A DNA stretch of 64,000 nucleotides from Anthostomella pinea (Eukaryota; Ascomycota; Sordariomycetes; Xylariales; Xylariaceae). How positions within the stretch are numbered: position 1 is the stretch's first letter; each line of letters begins with the position of its first letter. The translations under genes and the position numbers were made by a program. Where the stretch lies: positions 1,674,001 to 1,738,000 of the forward strand of contig CAUWAG010000018.1 of the NCBI GenBank assembly GCA_963556695.1, in the 5' to 3' direction. Positions 35,644 to 47,500 of this stretch are shown piece by piece. The notes beneath the pieces were generated by a model. It was given only the letters and a program-made list of their open reading frames with translations. It was not told where the DNA came from and did not search any database.

Positions 35644-37396
35644 ATGGCGCCCAAATTCGAAGAGCTGCGCTAAGCCATAGCCGCGGGCGAGGTCCTCCTG
35701 CCTGGCGACGCCGGCTACGACGATAGCCTCGAGCGCTGGGGCAACACGTGTGTCAATCCAGCTGCAATGTTTTCTTTTCAGAATACCACTATCGGGGCTT
35801 TTTTTTTTTTTACTTTCTTTACTAACTACCCCGATCCAGGCAGCAGTCGTCAGGCCCACAACCGCACCCGAGACCTCGGCTGTCGTTCGCTTCGTGACCG
35901 CCAACTCGGTCCCTTTGGCTGTACGTGGGGGCAGCCATAATCCCTCCAGAGAATCGGCGGCGCAGACGAATACCGTCGTTCTGGACCTGGCGAATATGCG
36001 GTCTGTTGTGGTTGACACAGCTGCGCAAACTGTAACTTATGGCGGCGGCTGCACGGTGAGTCGCCTATTGAGTTTTGATCTCACCGAATTCTTCTTCTGG
36101 ATGTTGAGACCGAGAAATGCTAGTCTTAGCCAGACTCTCGTATACTCCCAGATACTTCGGTAGCTCCCGACTAGACTCACTTGTTGAATGACTTCACTAA
36201 CTCGGCAATGACAGTGGGCCGATGTAAACAACGAGGCATGGAAGCACGGTCTCGCCACCGTCGGCGGCACAGTCTCGCACACAGGCGTAGGCGCTCTAGT
36301 TCTCGGAGGCGGGTAAGGCATGCTAACGGGCCGGCACGGCATGGCCGTGGACCAGCTAGTCTCCTGCGAGGTCGTGCTCGCAAGCGGGCGTCGTCAAGGC
36401 CTCCGAGTCGGAAACCGAGGACCTGTTCTGGGCGCTCCGCGGTGCCGGGCCCAGCTTCGGCATCGTGACGTCGTTCGCGTCGAAGGTGTTTCCACAAGGA
36501 AAGGTATGGGGCGGCCTGCTGATGTGGCCGTTCGACGACGTGTTCGACAAGGTGGTCGATTTTGTGAATGAGCACCACGAGAAGACGGACGGCGCCAGTG
36601 GTTCATGCCCATGCTGCTCGCGGACCCCGCCACCGGGATGAGGTTGAGGGGCGCGAACGTGTTTTATATTGGGACGGCCGAGGAGGCGGAGGAGTTCTAC
36701 GCGCCGTTGTTGGCGCTCGCGCCCTCTGCCATGGACACCACGGCCAGGATCCCGTATTCCGCTGCAAATACTGCCACGGATGCCATATCCACGCCGGGAA
36801 GGTGGTACATGTCTGGCGGGGCCAATTTCTCTTGTCCGCTTGACAGGGAGTTGACGAGGGAAGCGGCCGAGGAATACTACGCCGGACTGGACAAGCCGGG
36901 CAATGCGGAGATCCGCACGAGTGCCTTTGCGCTGGAGCTTATCCCTCAGCAGAAGGTCACGGAACTGGGTAAACTTGGCAAGAAGTCCTTTGCCGGACGC
37001 GACGGCAAGTACAACGTCGTCATGTTGATGTCTTGGGATGCCGAGGAGAGAGATGCGGAAGTCAAGAAGATCGTCACGAAGCTCACTTCTGCCTTCAAGG
37101 CCAAGTACGGCACGAAGGATACCGAGACCGGTGGCGCGGATGCCTACTACAACTACTTGAGTCAGTAACGTTACCTCAACATTGAAAAGGGGGCACCACC
37201 TCGCAGCTCCTGAATGAGGAGCCCAGACCTGACTGACATTGATATAACAGGCCCCGATATCCCAGCCGACAGAGCTCTGATGAAGACCTGGAGGCTTTTT
37301 GGCGCAAATGCACCCAGGCTGAGGGCACTGAAGGTGATATACGACCCGACGAATGTGTTCAGGAAGAACGTCAACTTGATGTCTTCGGCTAAGTGA
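35644..37396 (+). pseudogene. FAD-linked oxidoreductase (BBE / VAO type), broken
   Basis: Translation gives the FAD-binding PCMH fold: [79 protein letters not shown] and [19 protein letters not shown]. The C-terminal BBE motif follows (YYNYLS, then YDPTNVFRKNVNL). Lesions: TAA at 35671-35673 (codon 10), TAA at 36314-36316 where Tyr is expected after LGGG, a frameshift near 36390 and another near 36595. The first intron appears to have a GC donor (after AATCCA, about 35760) or a mutated one, ending at CAG about 35839. A second intron starts with GTGAGT (36056) and a third separates 37161 and 37250. Intact relatives oxidise small molecules or oligosaccharides and are often secreted or in metabolite clusters. 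This copy cannot make a full enzyme. Confidence 0.85.
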
Positions 37397-38296
37397 CCAT
37401 TCTTTGCTGTCAACCGGTGTTAGGCAACTACTGATGTAGTCCCAGGCTGAGCGTACACACGATAAGAGAATGAGTGGGAGCTTGAGAGATCACTCACGGC
37501 GTGTCCCGATGCTCATATACACTTGGAATCTGTCTATTCCATCACACATTTCTGTTGCGGCGTGGTGCCTGTATCACTTCAACCTCTCAGAGATCTCTAG
37601 GTCCCAAGAGACTCTCGCGTATGTCGACTTGTAAGCCTTCATGACGAAGGGCAGGACGCTCGTCGACTTCAGACAACTGCGTAGCAGCTTCTCTTGTGTT
37701 TTCTAGATCTTGGAATGATGATTAGGGGTCATGACATGAGCACAACCGCCTCAATTCAAGGTGAGGCGTATACTCTGACACTTGTGGCTGTTGCGCTCAT
37801 GGACACCGCCGGTGGGACACCAACTGAGGAGGTGGTGGAGGCGGATATGTATGTCTAGACTGGTGATGCGCGCGCGCTGACGGGAGAGCCGCGGTCGTTG
37901 GAGGATTTGTGAGGGAGAGGTTGGAGGACTGGTTGGACTTTTCGAGGGTATGGAACTTGTGGATTAAGACGAATGGTAGTCAGGCTTGAGGGGAGGGTTG
38001 CGAGCATTGGGTACGGACAGTCACGCCGGATCCAGGGGTAGGTAGTGTTCTAGGAACACCAGAGACCTATACATCCAAGTTTCACATCCACTAGAAAGAA
38101 GTCAAGATATAACTTCTTCTTGTAGCGAGGTAGCGTGTTCGTGTACCTAGCAATGAGTCTCTAGTATCGCTTGTTGGATTTCTACCATGTAAGGGGTATA
38201 CGCTAGAACTACAAAATATTCCGTGTAGCCTTTTTGGTTTCGCTGTCAGTGCATATACGGCCACGTACCCTTCACAGGGTGCCACTATCACAGCGA
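37397..38296. other. intergenic with a short coding-like remnant
   Basis: Between about 37740 and 37980 the plus strand reads in coding-like fashion (LTLVAVALMDTAGG, then ALTGEPRSLED, then after a one-base slip VRERLEDWLDFSRVWNLW). It has a stop near 37857 and a frame break near 37908. I cannot assign a family. The rest shows nothing recognisable. Confidence 0.3.
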
Positions 38297-39458
38297 CTAT
38301 CCTCGGCCATGAGTGGTCAAACTAGGTCCTCGAATGTTGGGACAGCTCGCCGACCGCTTCCGTAGTCCATGGCGCCTCGCGTAAATCGCGACTCGACCAA
38401 AACCGAAAGCCTCAAAAGGGAAATCCTCAGTTTGCTGGCATTCCTCGTAATCCTCCATCATCCGACGGGTTCTGGGAGAATCACTGTCGGCGAATGCCCT
38501 GTTGTTGGGTAGTCAGTTATCTCGGTTTAGTCGCTGATGGTTTCGTTGTGGTAGGTCGTGTGTATACTTACCTGTTATATTCCCTCTCATCCATTATATC
38601 GATGCCAAAACATTCCAGCGGGTCTTGCCAGGTCCGCGACGATCTGCCGGATGGGAATCTCCGGGAACACCGTGAAGACAAAGGTGCGACTGTCGATATC
38701 CAAGAAAGCTTTACCTCCAACCCCATCGACGGGCTTCATGCCGTGATCCGTCAAGACGGCTTTTCCCACAGTACTATAAACCGGATCTTGGACGATAATC
38801 TCAATGGGCGCTCCGAGTTTTCTTTTCAGCACGCCCGCAATAGTCAGAGCCGCAGCATGTTGTTCCCGAGAGCTGTGCTGCTAATCAACTGCTCCGGTGA
38901 AGGGATCCCCGAGCGCTAGACATACGAGGCGGCAAGTATTGGGAGGAAGATCAAGCTTGCTGATGTAGGACTCGAGAGCGGCGCATTTCGCGTTCTGGCG
39001 CCAGTTGTCCAAAGAGTCTCTGAATGCTTGAGCGGCTGTGTCGTAATTGTAGTCCAATTCATCGCGAACTTCCTCTAGGTTCACAAACAAAGGGGCTTCC
39101 GTCAACGCGGATCCGGGGTGGTTTTGGGGACGGCGGTGCTCCGAGGTGACGGTGCGATAGTCCTCGAGGCCGATAGTGAGTCTGTTTTGATGCGTTAACT
39201 GTGAGGTATGCGCACAGCACGGAGGCGAAAGAGTACGTACTTCTTGTTTTGGTGACGACGTTTATCGGCATTTGTATAAACGATATTTATAGCTTCAATG
39301 ACCCCGTTGTCAATAGTTTGATATTTGAAAGTAGGGTCGTTGCGATTGATCTGGTCTTCAAGATCCTGGATATTATCTCTAGTGAAGAGTGGGCTGCCGG
39401 CATGGTAGTACCGGTATGCCGTACCGGGGGGGGGGTTGAGCGAAGCCATCGTGACCAT
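38297..39458 (-). pseudogene. SRR1-like domain gene, copy A (broken)
   Basis: Exon 1 is 39458-39241 (starting MVTMASLNPPPG; MASL at 39449 is an alternative). A 59-nt intron (39240-39182) leads to exon 2 in frame. The SRR1-like domain shows LVCLALGDPFTG, REQHAAALTIAGVL, EIIVQDPVYSTV, FVFTVFPEIPIRQIVADLA and RPAGMFWHR. A TAG at 38883-38881 interrupts it just after GDPFTG, and the frame slips by one base right after the last motif. The tail (DEREYN, 3' exon DSDSPRTRRMMEDYEE to TAG at 38297) is joined through an intron starting GTAAGT (about 38573). Copy B at 40.4-41.8 kb is the same gene. SRR1 was described in plants (light and clock signalling) and in yeast as BER1; the fungal role is unclear. 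Confidence 0.75.
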
Positions 39459-39460
39459 GG

Positions 39461-39731
39461 GTCGTTTCTCAAAGAATGATGGCCCAAAAGTGAGTGACCT
39501 TGTGTCGTTTCTCAAAGAATGATGGCCTGAAAGTGAATGGTACAGTAGAGCGAGGTGCGGGTTGGGCTGCCAGCCCTCAGACGACTGTACATCTATCGTC
39601 GCTGGTTATACGGCAGTTACGCCTGGACTCCTACCTGCCTCGTACAGTCGTGACCTATGCTCCCCACCTGCCTCGTGTAGTCGTGACCTATGCTCCCACC
39701 TGCCTCGTTGTCTATATAAGAGGAAACAACG
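39461..39731. repeat. short tandem duplications upstream of SRR1-like copy A
   Basis: GTCGTTTCTCAAAGAATGATGGCC is present twice at a 43-bp period (39461 and 39504). A 32-33-bp unit starting CCTGCCTCGT and ending GTGACCTATGCTCCC is repeated two and a half times (39634, 39667, 39699). A run of eleven G lies just inside the gene at about 39425-39435. Confidence 0.8.
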
Positions 39732-39953
39732 CAGTCGCTCTTGTCTTTCTCGCACAACTAAATAGCCTAGAGCTAGGAGAGAGAAGTCACGAGAAGACAG
39801 TGTTAGGCGGTGATGGTTCTGGCATCCACTTGGAATTGAGCGCATATTCACGAGAGACATTGGAAAGGGCCTGACTAAAGACGACGGTTGAATGGCTGAT
39901 GGGAACAGTAGGTTCCAAGCCTAGAGATAGGATTATGTGAGCTCGAGGAAGTA

Positions 39954-40452
39954 TTGCAACGGCCCGACGTGGCATATGGTTTTCCTGCTGTCGAGGCCGT
40001 AACTGGTCTCAGTATCCCGCGGAGGAATTTTCGCCCCTTTACTGCCGAGACAATCCGGAAGATATTGTTGAGTCTGCCGCGCTTGGCCGAGCTTCGTCTC
40101 AAGCCGTGGCATCATCGCATAAGGATGGAGAACTTCCTGATCCACGATGCTACGTTATATATCCCACACTTCTACAAGATCTCGAAAAAAACAAGCTTGG
40201 AATGAGCACGCTGTTTTTTTTTCATCTCAGTGTAAACTAACGCTGTCCCAGCCCTGACCGAAGGGTCCCTGTTGCTGCCACAAAACGCTCAAGCGCATCA
40301 GCATATTTCAGCATTGCGATGCTGTCAATATCGAGAAAGACGCCTGGGGAACAAAGAGGAAATGGGGACAACTCGGGTACAACTTGACCCAAGCCAGCTG
40401 CACGCTGAAGTCGCTAGAGCAGCTGAGCCGCTGCAATGTGATCAATGCTTGA
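39954..40452 (+). pseudogene. F-box/LRR-like C-terminal fragment
   Basis: The plus strand encodes leucine-spaced sequence (FPAVEAVTGLSIPRRNFRPF, then IRKILLSLPRLAELRLKPWH) up to about 40200. After a probable intron and one frame slip near 40275 it continues with TLKRISIFQHCDAVN and LKSLEQLSRCNVINA to TGA 40450-40452. The style is that of fungal F-box proteins that end in degenerate leucine-rich repeats. No N-terminal F-box precedes it, so only the 3' part is present. It overlaps the 3' tail of SRR1-like copy B on the other strand. Confidence 0.45.
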
Positions 40453-40953
40453 CGAGATCATTGGCATGCCATCCTCATCCACCTCGGGCGGCGGCTTCTC
40501 CTTCGCCACGGCCACGGCCACCAACGCAGGCGCCTCGCCCATCTCGAAATCCGAGTCGCACTCCTCGCCCCCATCATCAACGCCATCATCCGAGTCGACG
40601 TCATCCCGCTCGGCTTCCTGGAATTTCTTCGCGACTTCGTCTTACCCGTCGACTGGCCCACACCGATGACATCCTGATCGACGTCGGACCGTAGAATGTG
40701 CGGCAAGCTCGCCGATCTCTTCCGTTCATACTTCCTCGCGTAGAATGCCATCTGGCCGAACTCGAAGTTGGAGGCCGGCGCCAGTCGATACTCCTCATAC
40801 TCCTGCATCATTCTGCGCGTTCGGGGCGAATCCGCATCTATAAAGACATGTCTGTATTGAACCGTCAGCATCCCCCTGGGCTTTTGGTGGAAGATAGTGG
40901 CTAGACTGAACTTACGAACGCGGCCAAACGTAATCTTCATCCTCATCCGATAT
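40414..40953 (-). pseudogene. C-terminal remnant of SRR1-like copy B
   Basis: Immediately after the copy B stop (40956-40954) the same frame reads ISDEDEDYVWPR. It splices at GTAAGT (about 40911-40916) to a 3' exon with IDADSPRTRRMMQEYEEY and FGQMAFYARKYERKRSASLP, matching the 3' exon of copy A. A further one-base slip near 40640 is needed to reach the acidic tail (VDSDDGVDDGGEECDSDFEM) that ends SSSIDHIAAAQLL at 40414. So the ancestral protein was longer than the SRR1 domain alone. Confidence 0.6.
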
Positions 40954-41795
40954 TTAGCGATTCCACAACATTCCCGCTGGCCTTGCTATGTCGGCAACAA
41001 TCTGGCGCACTGGGATGCTCGGACATATTGTGAACACGAATGTTCGGCTGTTAATGGCTAGGAAGGCCTTGGCTCCGTGACCAGCAATCGGTTCGATGCC
41101 CTGCTCACGTAGAATGGTCTTGCTCACCGTACTGTAACAAGGGTCCTGGGCCAGTATCTCGATCAGACCTCCGAACCGTTGCTGTAGGATTTCTGCGATG
41201 GTGAGCGCAGCGGCATGTTGGTCCCTCGACCTATATTGATGAGACTTCGTGCCGCTGAAGGGGTCACCAAGTGCTAGGCAGACAACTCGATTGGTATTCC
41301 GCGGCAACCGCAGCCTGGCCTGGTGTTCTCGTAGAAGCGCACACTTCCCGTCCTCATGCCAATCGCGCAAGGATTTATTGAAAGCCTGACGTGCCTCCTT
41401 AAGGCGATAGCGAGATTGGTTAAACTCATTCGAGGACATGACTATCATAGAACAAGCCATGAATGCTGGCCAGTTAGAGAGTTGAGAGTGCCAGATTGTT
41501 GCAAGTAGCTCATAATAGTTGGAGAAGTCGATGCTGTTGGCGAGCAAATATTAGACCAAATTCTTATAAGAAGTATGATAACAGCGTACTGATACATCTT
41601 CCCGTGAACGTTAATGTTGTTCGCTTGGAGAGAATTTCGTTGTTCGGCAATTCCGTCGTTGATCGTCCGTAGAGAAAAGGCGTGATCGTCGCGGGTTAAC
41701 TGATCCTCAATGGCCTGGAGGGAGTCCCTGGTGAAGAGCGGACACCCTGCATCATAATAGCGACTGGCCATTACAAATGGGCAAAGCGAGGCCAT
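40954..41795 (-). CDS. SRR1-like domain protein, copy B
   Basis: Exon 1 is 41795-41590 (MASLCPFVMASRYYDAGCPL). A 56-nt intron (41589-41534) leads to exon 2, 41533-40954, in frame, for about 261 residues without a break. The SRR1-like domain fills the C-terminal 130 residues: RVVCLALGDPFSG, RDQHAAALTIAEILQQRFGG, EILAQDPCYSTVSKTIL, AKAFLAINSRTFVFTICPS and VRQIVADIARPAGMLWNR, then TAA. The order and spacing match copy A over the whole length, so the pair arose by tandem duplication with the same orientation, about 2.3 kb apart. Truncation right after the SRR1 domain leaves a possibly functional core; see the remnant at 40414-40953. Confidence 0.7.
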
Positions 41796-42180
41796 GTTTG
41801 TTCGTGCGATGTGTCCTGGAGGAGAAACTAAAATGTGTGAGATTTCTGAATGGTCTGCATTGAAAGAGGAATAAGGGGTAGCCGATGGGGATATGAAGCA
41901 ATTGGTAGTGGTAAGGATGCTGGAGAACAGATTCTCCATGTATGCAGCAGAGATGATACAGTGGGTTCCCAGCACTGTGATTCGCACCTTCCAACAGATA
42001 CCTTCCTACCTACCTAGATAGGTAGGAAAGGTACGGTTTATTTTATTATTAAGCTCTCCGACCGGAAGGGAGGAGCGAAACCCAAATACCCCAAAAGACA
42101 ACAAAAAGCAGAAAGCACGGATGGCGTCCACAGGCTCAGGCCTTGGTAAAGGTCGATCCTCTGACAATTCAGGAGTCAGT

Positions 42181-43460
42181 CTACTGCCGGTTACGATGGG
42201 CGTGAGTATACCATTCACCCGTCATCTTCCTATAGGCTCCAAAGAGGGCCGCCATGAGAAGTGCACTACCTGCCATTGCTCCAAGATAGGTTGCAGCCGC
42301 CGTCGTGCCTGGACCAGTGCCGCCTAACACGGAGCCAACTCCTGCGGCGAGCAGAGTCGCAGCTAGCCCGCGTGTCAGCCGGATGATATGATGGTGGCAC
42401 CAGCAGCTGCTCCAACGCCGACCTTCCACCGTCTGGAGACTGTCTTGCTGGGGCCCTCTTCTTCGTCTCCTCGGTCGCAGTCATGTCGGTCTCCGCTACA
42501 TTGACCAAGCCCTGCGATACCTGCTTTTCGTCCTGTACCAGAGCGCCATAACTGAGCTCGAGAGACTGTGTGACAATCAGGACTGCAGCTGCGCTGGTCA
42601 GGGCTGATGGGATGAAATATATAGATTCAACGATATCTAAGGAAGAAGAGGCAAGGTCAGAAGAGAAAGGGGAAGCTAGAGGTATTTATGTACATAAATA
42701 TGTGGAGGTATTATGTAATACCGTAACAGACTGTGCCAAGCGTGTGAGGAGGACGAGGGAGAAGCAGGAGGCAGCTATGCAGAACGAGGGTGCGCTCTGG
42801 CTCTGACACTTCGCTCACTTGCTTCGCGTTGCTGCTATCTGGGCGCACGATCCGTTCTCCATCGTGCATCTCGCGTTCAACCTCTCTCGCGATCCTCTCT
42901 GGCGCGGCCTGGGACCAGACGTCGAAGTAGATGTATAGCTTCGCGCTTCAGAGCTTGAACGTCATCCGAGCGAAGTTCTTTCGCCACAGCCTCTCGTGAC
43001 TTCTTCCCTTGCTTCGAGCCATCGTCTGGCTGCTGAGCATCAACGCTACTATGATCGACGATTTGTTGCACGACGTCAACTACCACGATCTCGCTTGTTT
43101 GCAAAGCGTCGAACGTCTTCTCGGTGATGTCCTCCCGCATGTGACTCACGCATTGCTGAAGGGTTGCAATGAATTGCTTCTGAGCTTCCGAGGTCGCCAG
43201 CAGACTGGCCATGTTACCACTGCCATTGTGACCACCAAAGCCGCTGCACTCATTGGCGAAGAGGCCCAAAGCTGACGATTGGGCAGTATATAGCTGTACC
43301 TGTTCTTGTATTGGAGGCGAGCCCTCCATAGAAGGTAGCTATACCGAGCCCTAGAGCTACGGCTGTCGGGAGCTCCTGTTCCGAGCCGCTAGGGGCAACA
43401 TCGCGAAAGCGTGACGGCAAGGACGTCTATCTCAGTGCCTGAAGCCAGAGACTGGCCATT
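42181..43460 (-). pseudogene. unknown helical / Gly-Ala-rich membrane protein, frames broken
   Basis: Coding-like stretches lie on the minus strand in several frames: TAVALGLGIATFYGGLAS (about 43340), MASLLATSEAQKQFIATLQQ through VVVDVVQQIVDHSS (43215-43050), KLYIYFDVWSQAAPERIARE (about 42940-42880), and LAATLLAAGVGSVLGG then AAATYLGAMAGSALLMAALF (about 42375-42235). The first and last blocks look like glycine-rich membrane helices. I could not connect them by convincing splice sites, so this is either a multi-exon gene I cannot resolve or a decayed one. No family is recognised. Confidence 0.3.
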
Positions 43461-43745
43461 CAGGGGCTAATTGTGGCTGGCTTGGCTTGATTTTGGGGAT
43501 AGCCTCTGCTTTTTGTTGTCTTTAGGGTATGTATTTGGGTTTGGCTCCTCCCTTCCGGTCGACGAGCTTAATAATAAATACAAATCGTAAATCAAGTCCG
43601 CATCGGCACGAAGTCTGCGTGTAGCAATCGGCGTCTTCGGCTGGCTAGCAGAACCCTTGGAGACCACAAGGTCGACTTGGACGGCGAAGCGCAGCGGCTG
43701 GAGGAGTCAATCACAGCCGAAAGGCACAAGACCACTCAGGAGAAG

Positions 43746-43960
43746 ATGAATGCCGGCGTCTCGAGTGTGAAGAACAAGTTCAGCAAACTCTCTACGAAGG
43801 GTGACAAGGATGGTCTTCAGCCAAAGACACCCACCAGAAGCGACGACGAGTACCAACCCAAAGACTTCGCAGACTCTGAGGAAGAGCAGGGCGCCGCCAA
43901 AAACCTGGGAAGTCGTTGAAGACCATTGGATCTACTCTTGGTGGGCTTGTGGCCGGTCGG
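43746..43960 (+). pseudogene. unknown charged fragment ending in a Gly-rich helix
   Basis: A plus-strand frame (first ATG 43746) gives a Lys/Glu-rich segment (SSVKNKFSKLSTKGDKDGL, then DEYQPKDFADSEEEQGAAK). One frame over, it continues into a Gly-rich helix (SLKTIGSTLGGLVAGR). It is divergent to the broken gene at 42181-43460, which also has Gly-rich helices. Function is unknown. Confidence 0.25.
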
Positions 43961-43968
43961 TAAGCGCT

Positions 43969-44373
43969 CTAGATAGCATTAGCTCCGTTATGCCAGAATT
44001 CCAGCCTCTGGCAAGGGTCCTCGACAAGTACTATATAGTCCCCCAAAAAGCTCAGGAACTTCACATACGACCATAGGATCATGAGAACTTGGCATCCCGT
44101 CCGCTCTGCCTTAAATAAGCCTGATACCGCCGGATTAGTAGTTGGGTCGGTGACGACCAGCGAATCCCCGGTGTTGTATGTATTGTATTTTTGGCATTGC
44201 CTCTTCATTTTTGTTCCAAATGCTTTGATTTCATACGAGGCTTCCGTCTCGCTGGGTAGCGGACAACAGTTCTGTTGGAAATACCGATCATGAAAGTGTG
44301 GCAGATAAACGTTGCGGAAGAAGACTAACAAGGTCGGGATTGTCCAACGCTGGCAGGGATAAAAGATAGACAT
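43969..44373 (-). pseudogene. hypothetical ORF, possibly element-borne
   Basis: A 134-residue uninterrupted frame from ATG 44373. The second half has balanced composition and two hydrophobic stretches (LVVTDPTTNPAVSGLFKAER, then VLMILWSYVKFLSFLGDYIV). I have the impression that the VVTDPTTNP / ERTG / LWSYV pattern recurs in ascomycete predictions, which would suggest a repeated element, but I cannot verify this. It lies directly upstream of the copia remnant. Confidence 0.3.
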
Positions 44374-44567
44374 TAACTTACCGTCAATGTGCTAGAAGAG
44401 TTCAACGTCGTTGGCGATGATCTGAGCCTCATAATCTCGTGTCGTGCGGGACCTGTGTTGGCCGACGGGACGGTGCCCATCTGTGCGCTGCTAGGAAGGC
44501 GGGAGCCAGCTTATCTCAGCACAGACCACGTGGGAGCCAATTAGTGACTGTGGCTGGTGGGTGAATA

Positions 44568-47500
44568 TTGGGTGGTGGAATGGTACAGAAGAAGAAAGAG
44601 AAGGATTTTGTCAGCTGGATTAAAGAGTGGGAGTTGGTTATGGCCAGGGCTATGAAAGCCAGGGTCCCTGAGGCTCTATTTCCAGCAACCTGGTTTAATG
44701 ACTTCATAGTTGCTGTCGCCTCGATAAACTCCAATTGGTCTTCTCAAGCCAGGGCAAACAAGAAGGAAAGAGTGCTTGACAGCGGTATTTTGTACTCCCA
44801 GATAGCCTCTGACCTCTACGACGACTGGATAACAACGCGAGTCATTACCAATCCTTCAAAGGGATAGAAAGCGGGTTTCCCAGCCCTTCATGGAGAACAG
44901 CCTGACAATACAGGAAACTTGATTAGAGACAAGAGAGAAAAGAAGCATCCTCAAGAGCGATCAGACGCAAGAGGCAGAGGCCGCGTGAAGGAAACAACAA
45001 CCAGAGACAGCAAGGGCGCTCAAGAGGTGGATCAAGAGGAGATTTCAAAGAAGGAAGTCAGGGAGCTGCTGACAAAAGGGGTTGAAATAACGAAAAAGCT
45101 CCCTCAACCACTCAAGCATGCAAGGGATGCTATTGTAAAGGGCACCACTTTACAGAGTGCTTTTACCTCTTCTCAAACAAGCGACCAAATGGATAGAAAG
45201 TCCACCACAGTGTAGAGCGAATGGTCAAAATACTGCTTAAAACGGACAACATTTTATCTAAGAAAGTGGCACAAATTTCTAAGAGACAGACACTACGCGA
45301 TTGACTCGCGGAAAGGGGCGAGAGAGTACAAAATATACCAATACACGCAAAAAAGGCCGCAGCATCTTATCTAGCAAATAACACGGAGTCCTCCTACGCA
45401 ACCGCCCCTTACCCTTTACTCAACTCGTCAATCTTTGACTCCAGCACAACCTTACATATCTTCAACGTTATCACTCGCTTCAATAACTTTCACAGAGCCC
45501 CAACATGTAATAGAGTGTACGTAGAAGACACCTTCATACCAATCCTAGGATACGGAGAAGTAGACCTCACTGCTTATGACTCACTAGGACTATTCATCTT
45601 GATGCTACGGAATGTCGCCTTTTGTGAAGGATTCGCGACAAATCTCGTATCTTTATAACAACTAAAGAAGCTTGGATATTATTGAGACAACAAACCTCTT
45701 AACAACTGCGTCAGACGAAAGGATGATTCAGTGATGTTTAAATTCACAGATAAGTTTAGACAATGGGTCATGGAGGACATACCCCTAGACAAAACCAAAG
45801 CGTCCTTTGCCATACGGAGGAGGATGATCAACTTTAGAACAGAAAGAGCTCCAAATAAGGGTAACAAGAACCTCTAGCACTGGCGACTAGGGCATCCTGG
45901 CCCCGAAGTAATTATTCAGATCACAAAGCATGCTAAAGGAGTGAGAATCAATGGTCCCTCTACTGCTCAGTGTGATGGGTGTGGCAAGGCCAAAATCAAG
46001 AAACAGACACACAGAATACCTAGGCGACCGCCAACCAAGCCAGGTAGTATCTTGTCTATTGACTTCCTTGACCTTGAGAAGGACTCAGATGGCTATTAGA
46101 GTATTATGTTTGTCACTTACAGATACTCTGGATACGTGTGGACATACTTCCTGAAAAAGGAGAACTACAGAACACATTGGCACCCTCCAAAGCATCGTTG
46201 GTATACTGAAGATACAGTTCCAGATCGAGGTTGAGGCCATAGAAGCAAACAACGAGTTCACTAAGTCAAAAGATATTAAGGACTTCGTCAAAGACAACCA
46301 CATCCGAATCGAGCCCTCTGCACCTCACACCCAAGACCAAAATGGAGGCGCTGAACGCTCAGGGAGTGTAATCAAAGTGAAAGCTCTTGCCATTCGCAGC
46401 AGAGCCAAGCTTCTAATATATCTCTGGCGTCACATCTACACTGTAGCAGTGTATCTCCACAACTAAACACTATCCTGGCACCACAACTAGAAGACCCCAT
46501 ACGAGATGTTCTTCTAATATCTGTCATTTTGAGACGGCCTAGTTACCCCTGACTGCAGGCCAATACATGCACACCTACAAGCGTATGGCTGTAAAATATT
46601 TGCAATGACTGCCGCTGCACAAGAGAAGAAGGACCGCCTCAAGAAGCTGAACCCGAAAGCCTGGGTTGACTATCTTGTGGAATATAACTCAACCAACATC
46701 TATCTGGTCTGAAACCAATTAACCAGCAAGGTCCACGCTATACGTGATGTGATAGTAGATGAGGACCAGATGTTCTCAGGAGACTTGAGCGACCTCAAGG
46801 ACGACCTCTTACATGTCAGTAAGGACAACTAACATTATTTCTAAATAGACACAAGATGCCATCAAAAACCTTAGAGGACATTCCAATGTACTAAGAAGAT
46901 GAAGATCTTAACAGATTAATATAGGAGCACCCAGATAGAGATAAAATATACCTGAGTAGTAATGATACAAAAGGTACCCAGGACAAAGCCAACACAAATA
47001 GTAGCAAAGAGACTGATCACCCCTATACATCTGCCGTATTTGAGCCATACCTGATCCCAGAACCCACTCCTCCACCTGCAGCAGCACTGCTGGCCGCTAT
47101 TATCAGAAAGCCTGTGAAGGGCCAGGTCAGAGCATCATGTTCCCGACGAGCAGAAGAAGGGTTAAATACCCGCTCGTTACCTTCAACTAGGGACGCCCAG
47201 GCCATACAAAATCGCCACGGGAATTGAGAAGCAGCGTTCAATGCTGGACGCGTTGCCAATTATGTTGGTTTGATAGATGGCAGGCCAGTGAACAAAGCCA
47301 AATATAACAAGTACAGAACCTATGGTTCTCGCACTGGTGGGAGACCATCACACTAAGGCAATCATCACGGCCCAGCCTCAATACCTACAAAAATAAGAAA
47401 GATACATCAATGATCATTACCATTAAAGCCAAAGAACTAACAAGGTGTCAAGAACCATCTCTACAAGGCTGAGTGGCGTCAAGCCGAGATTGACCACATC

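Noticed and set aside
36181..36571. Arg/Ser-rich plus-strand frames inside the oxidoreductase locus
   Set aside because: These are alternate-frame readings of the FAD-binding domain coding sequence.
40458..40946. Arg-rich minus-strand frame (runs of Arg/Trp) as a separate basic protein
   Set aside because: The first part is the SRR1-like tail exon and the Arg-rich end is an out-of-register reading of its acidic repeat after the frame slip near 40640.
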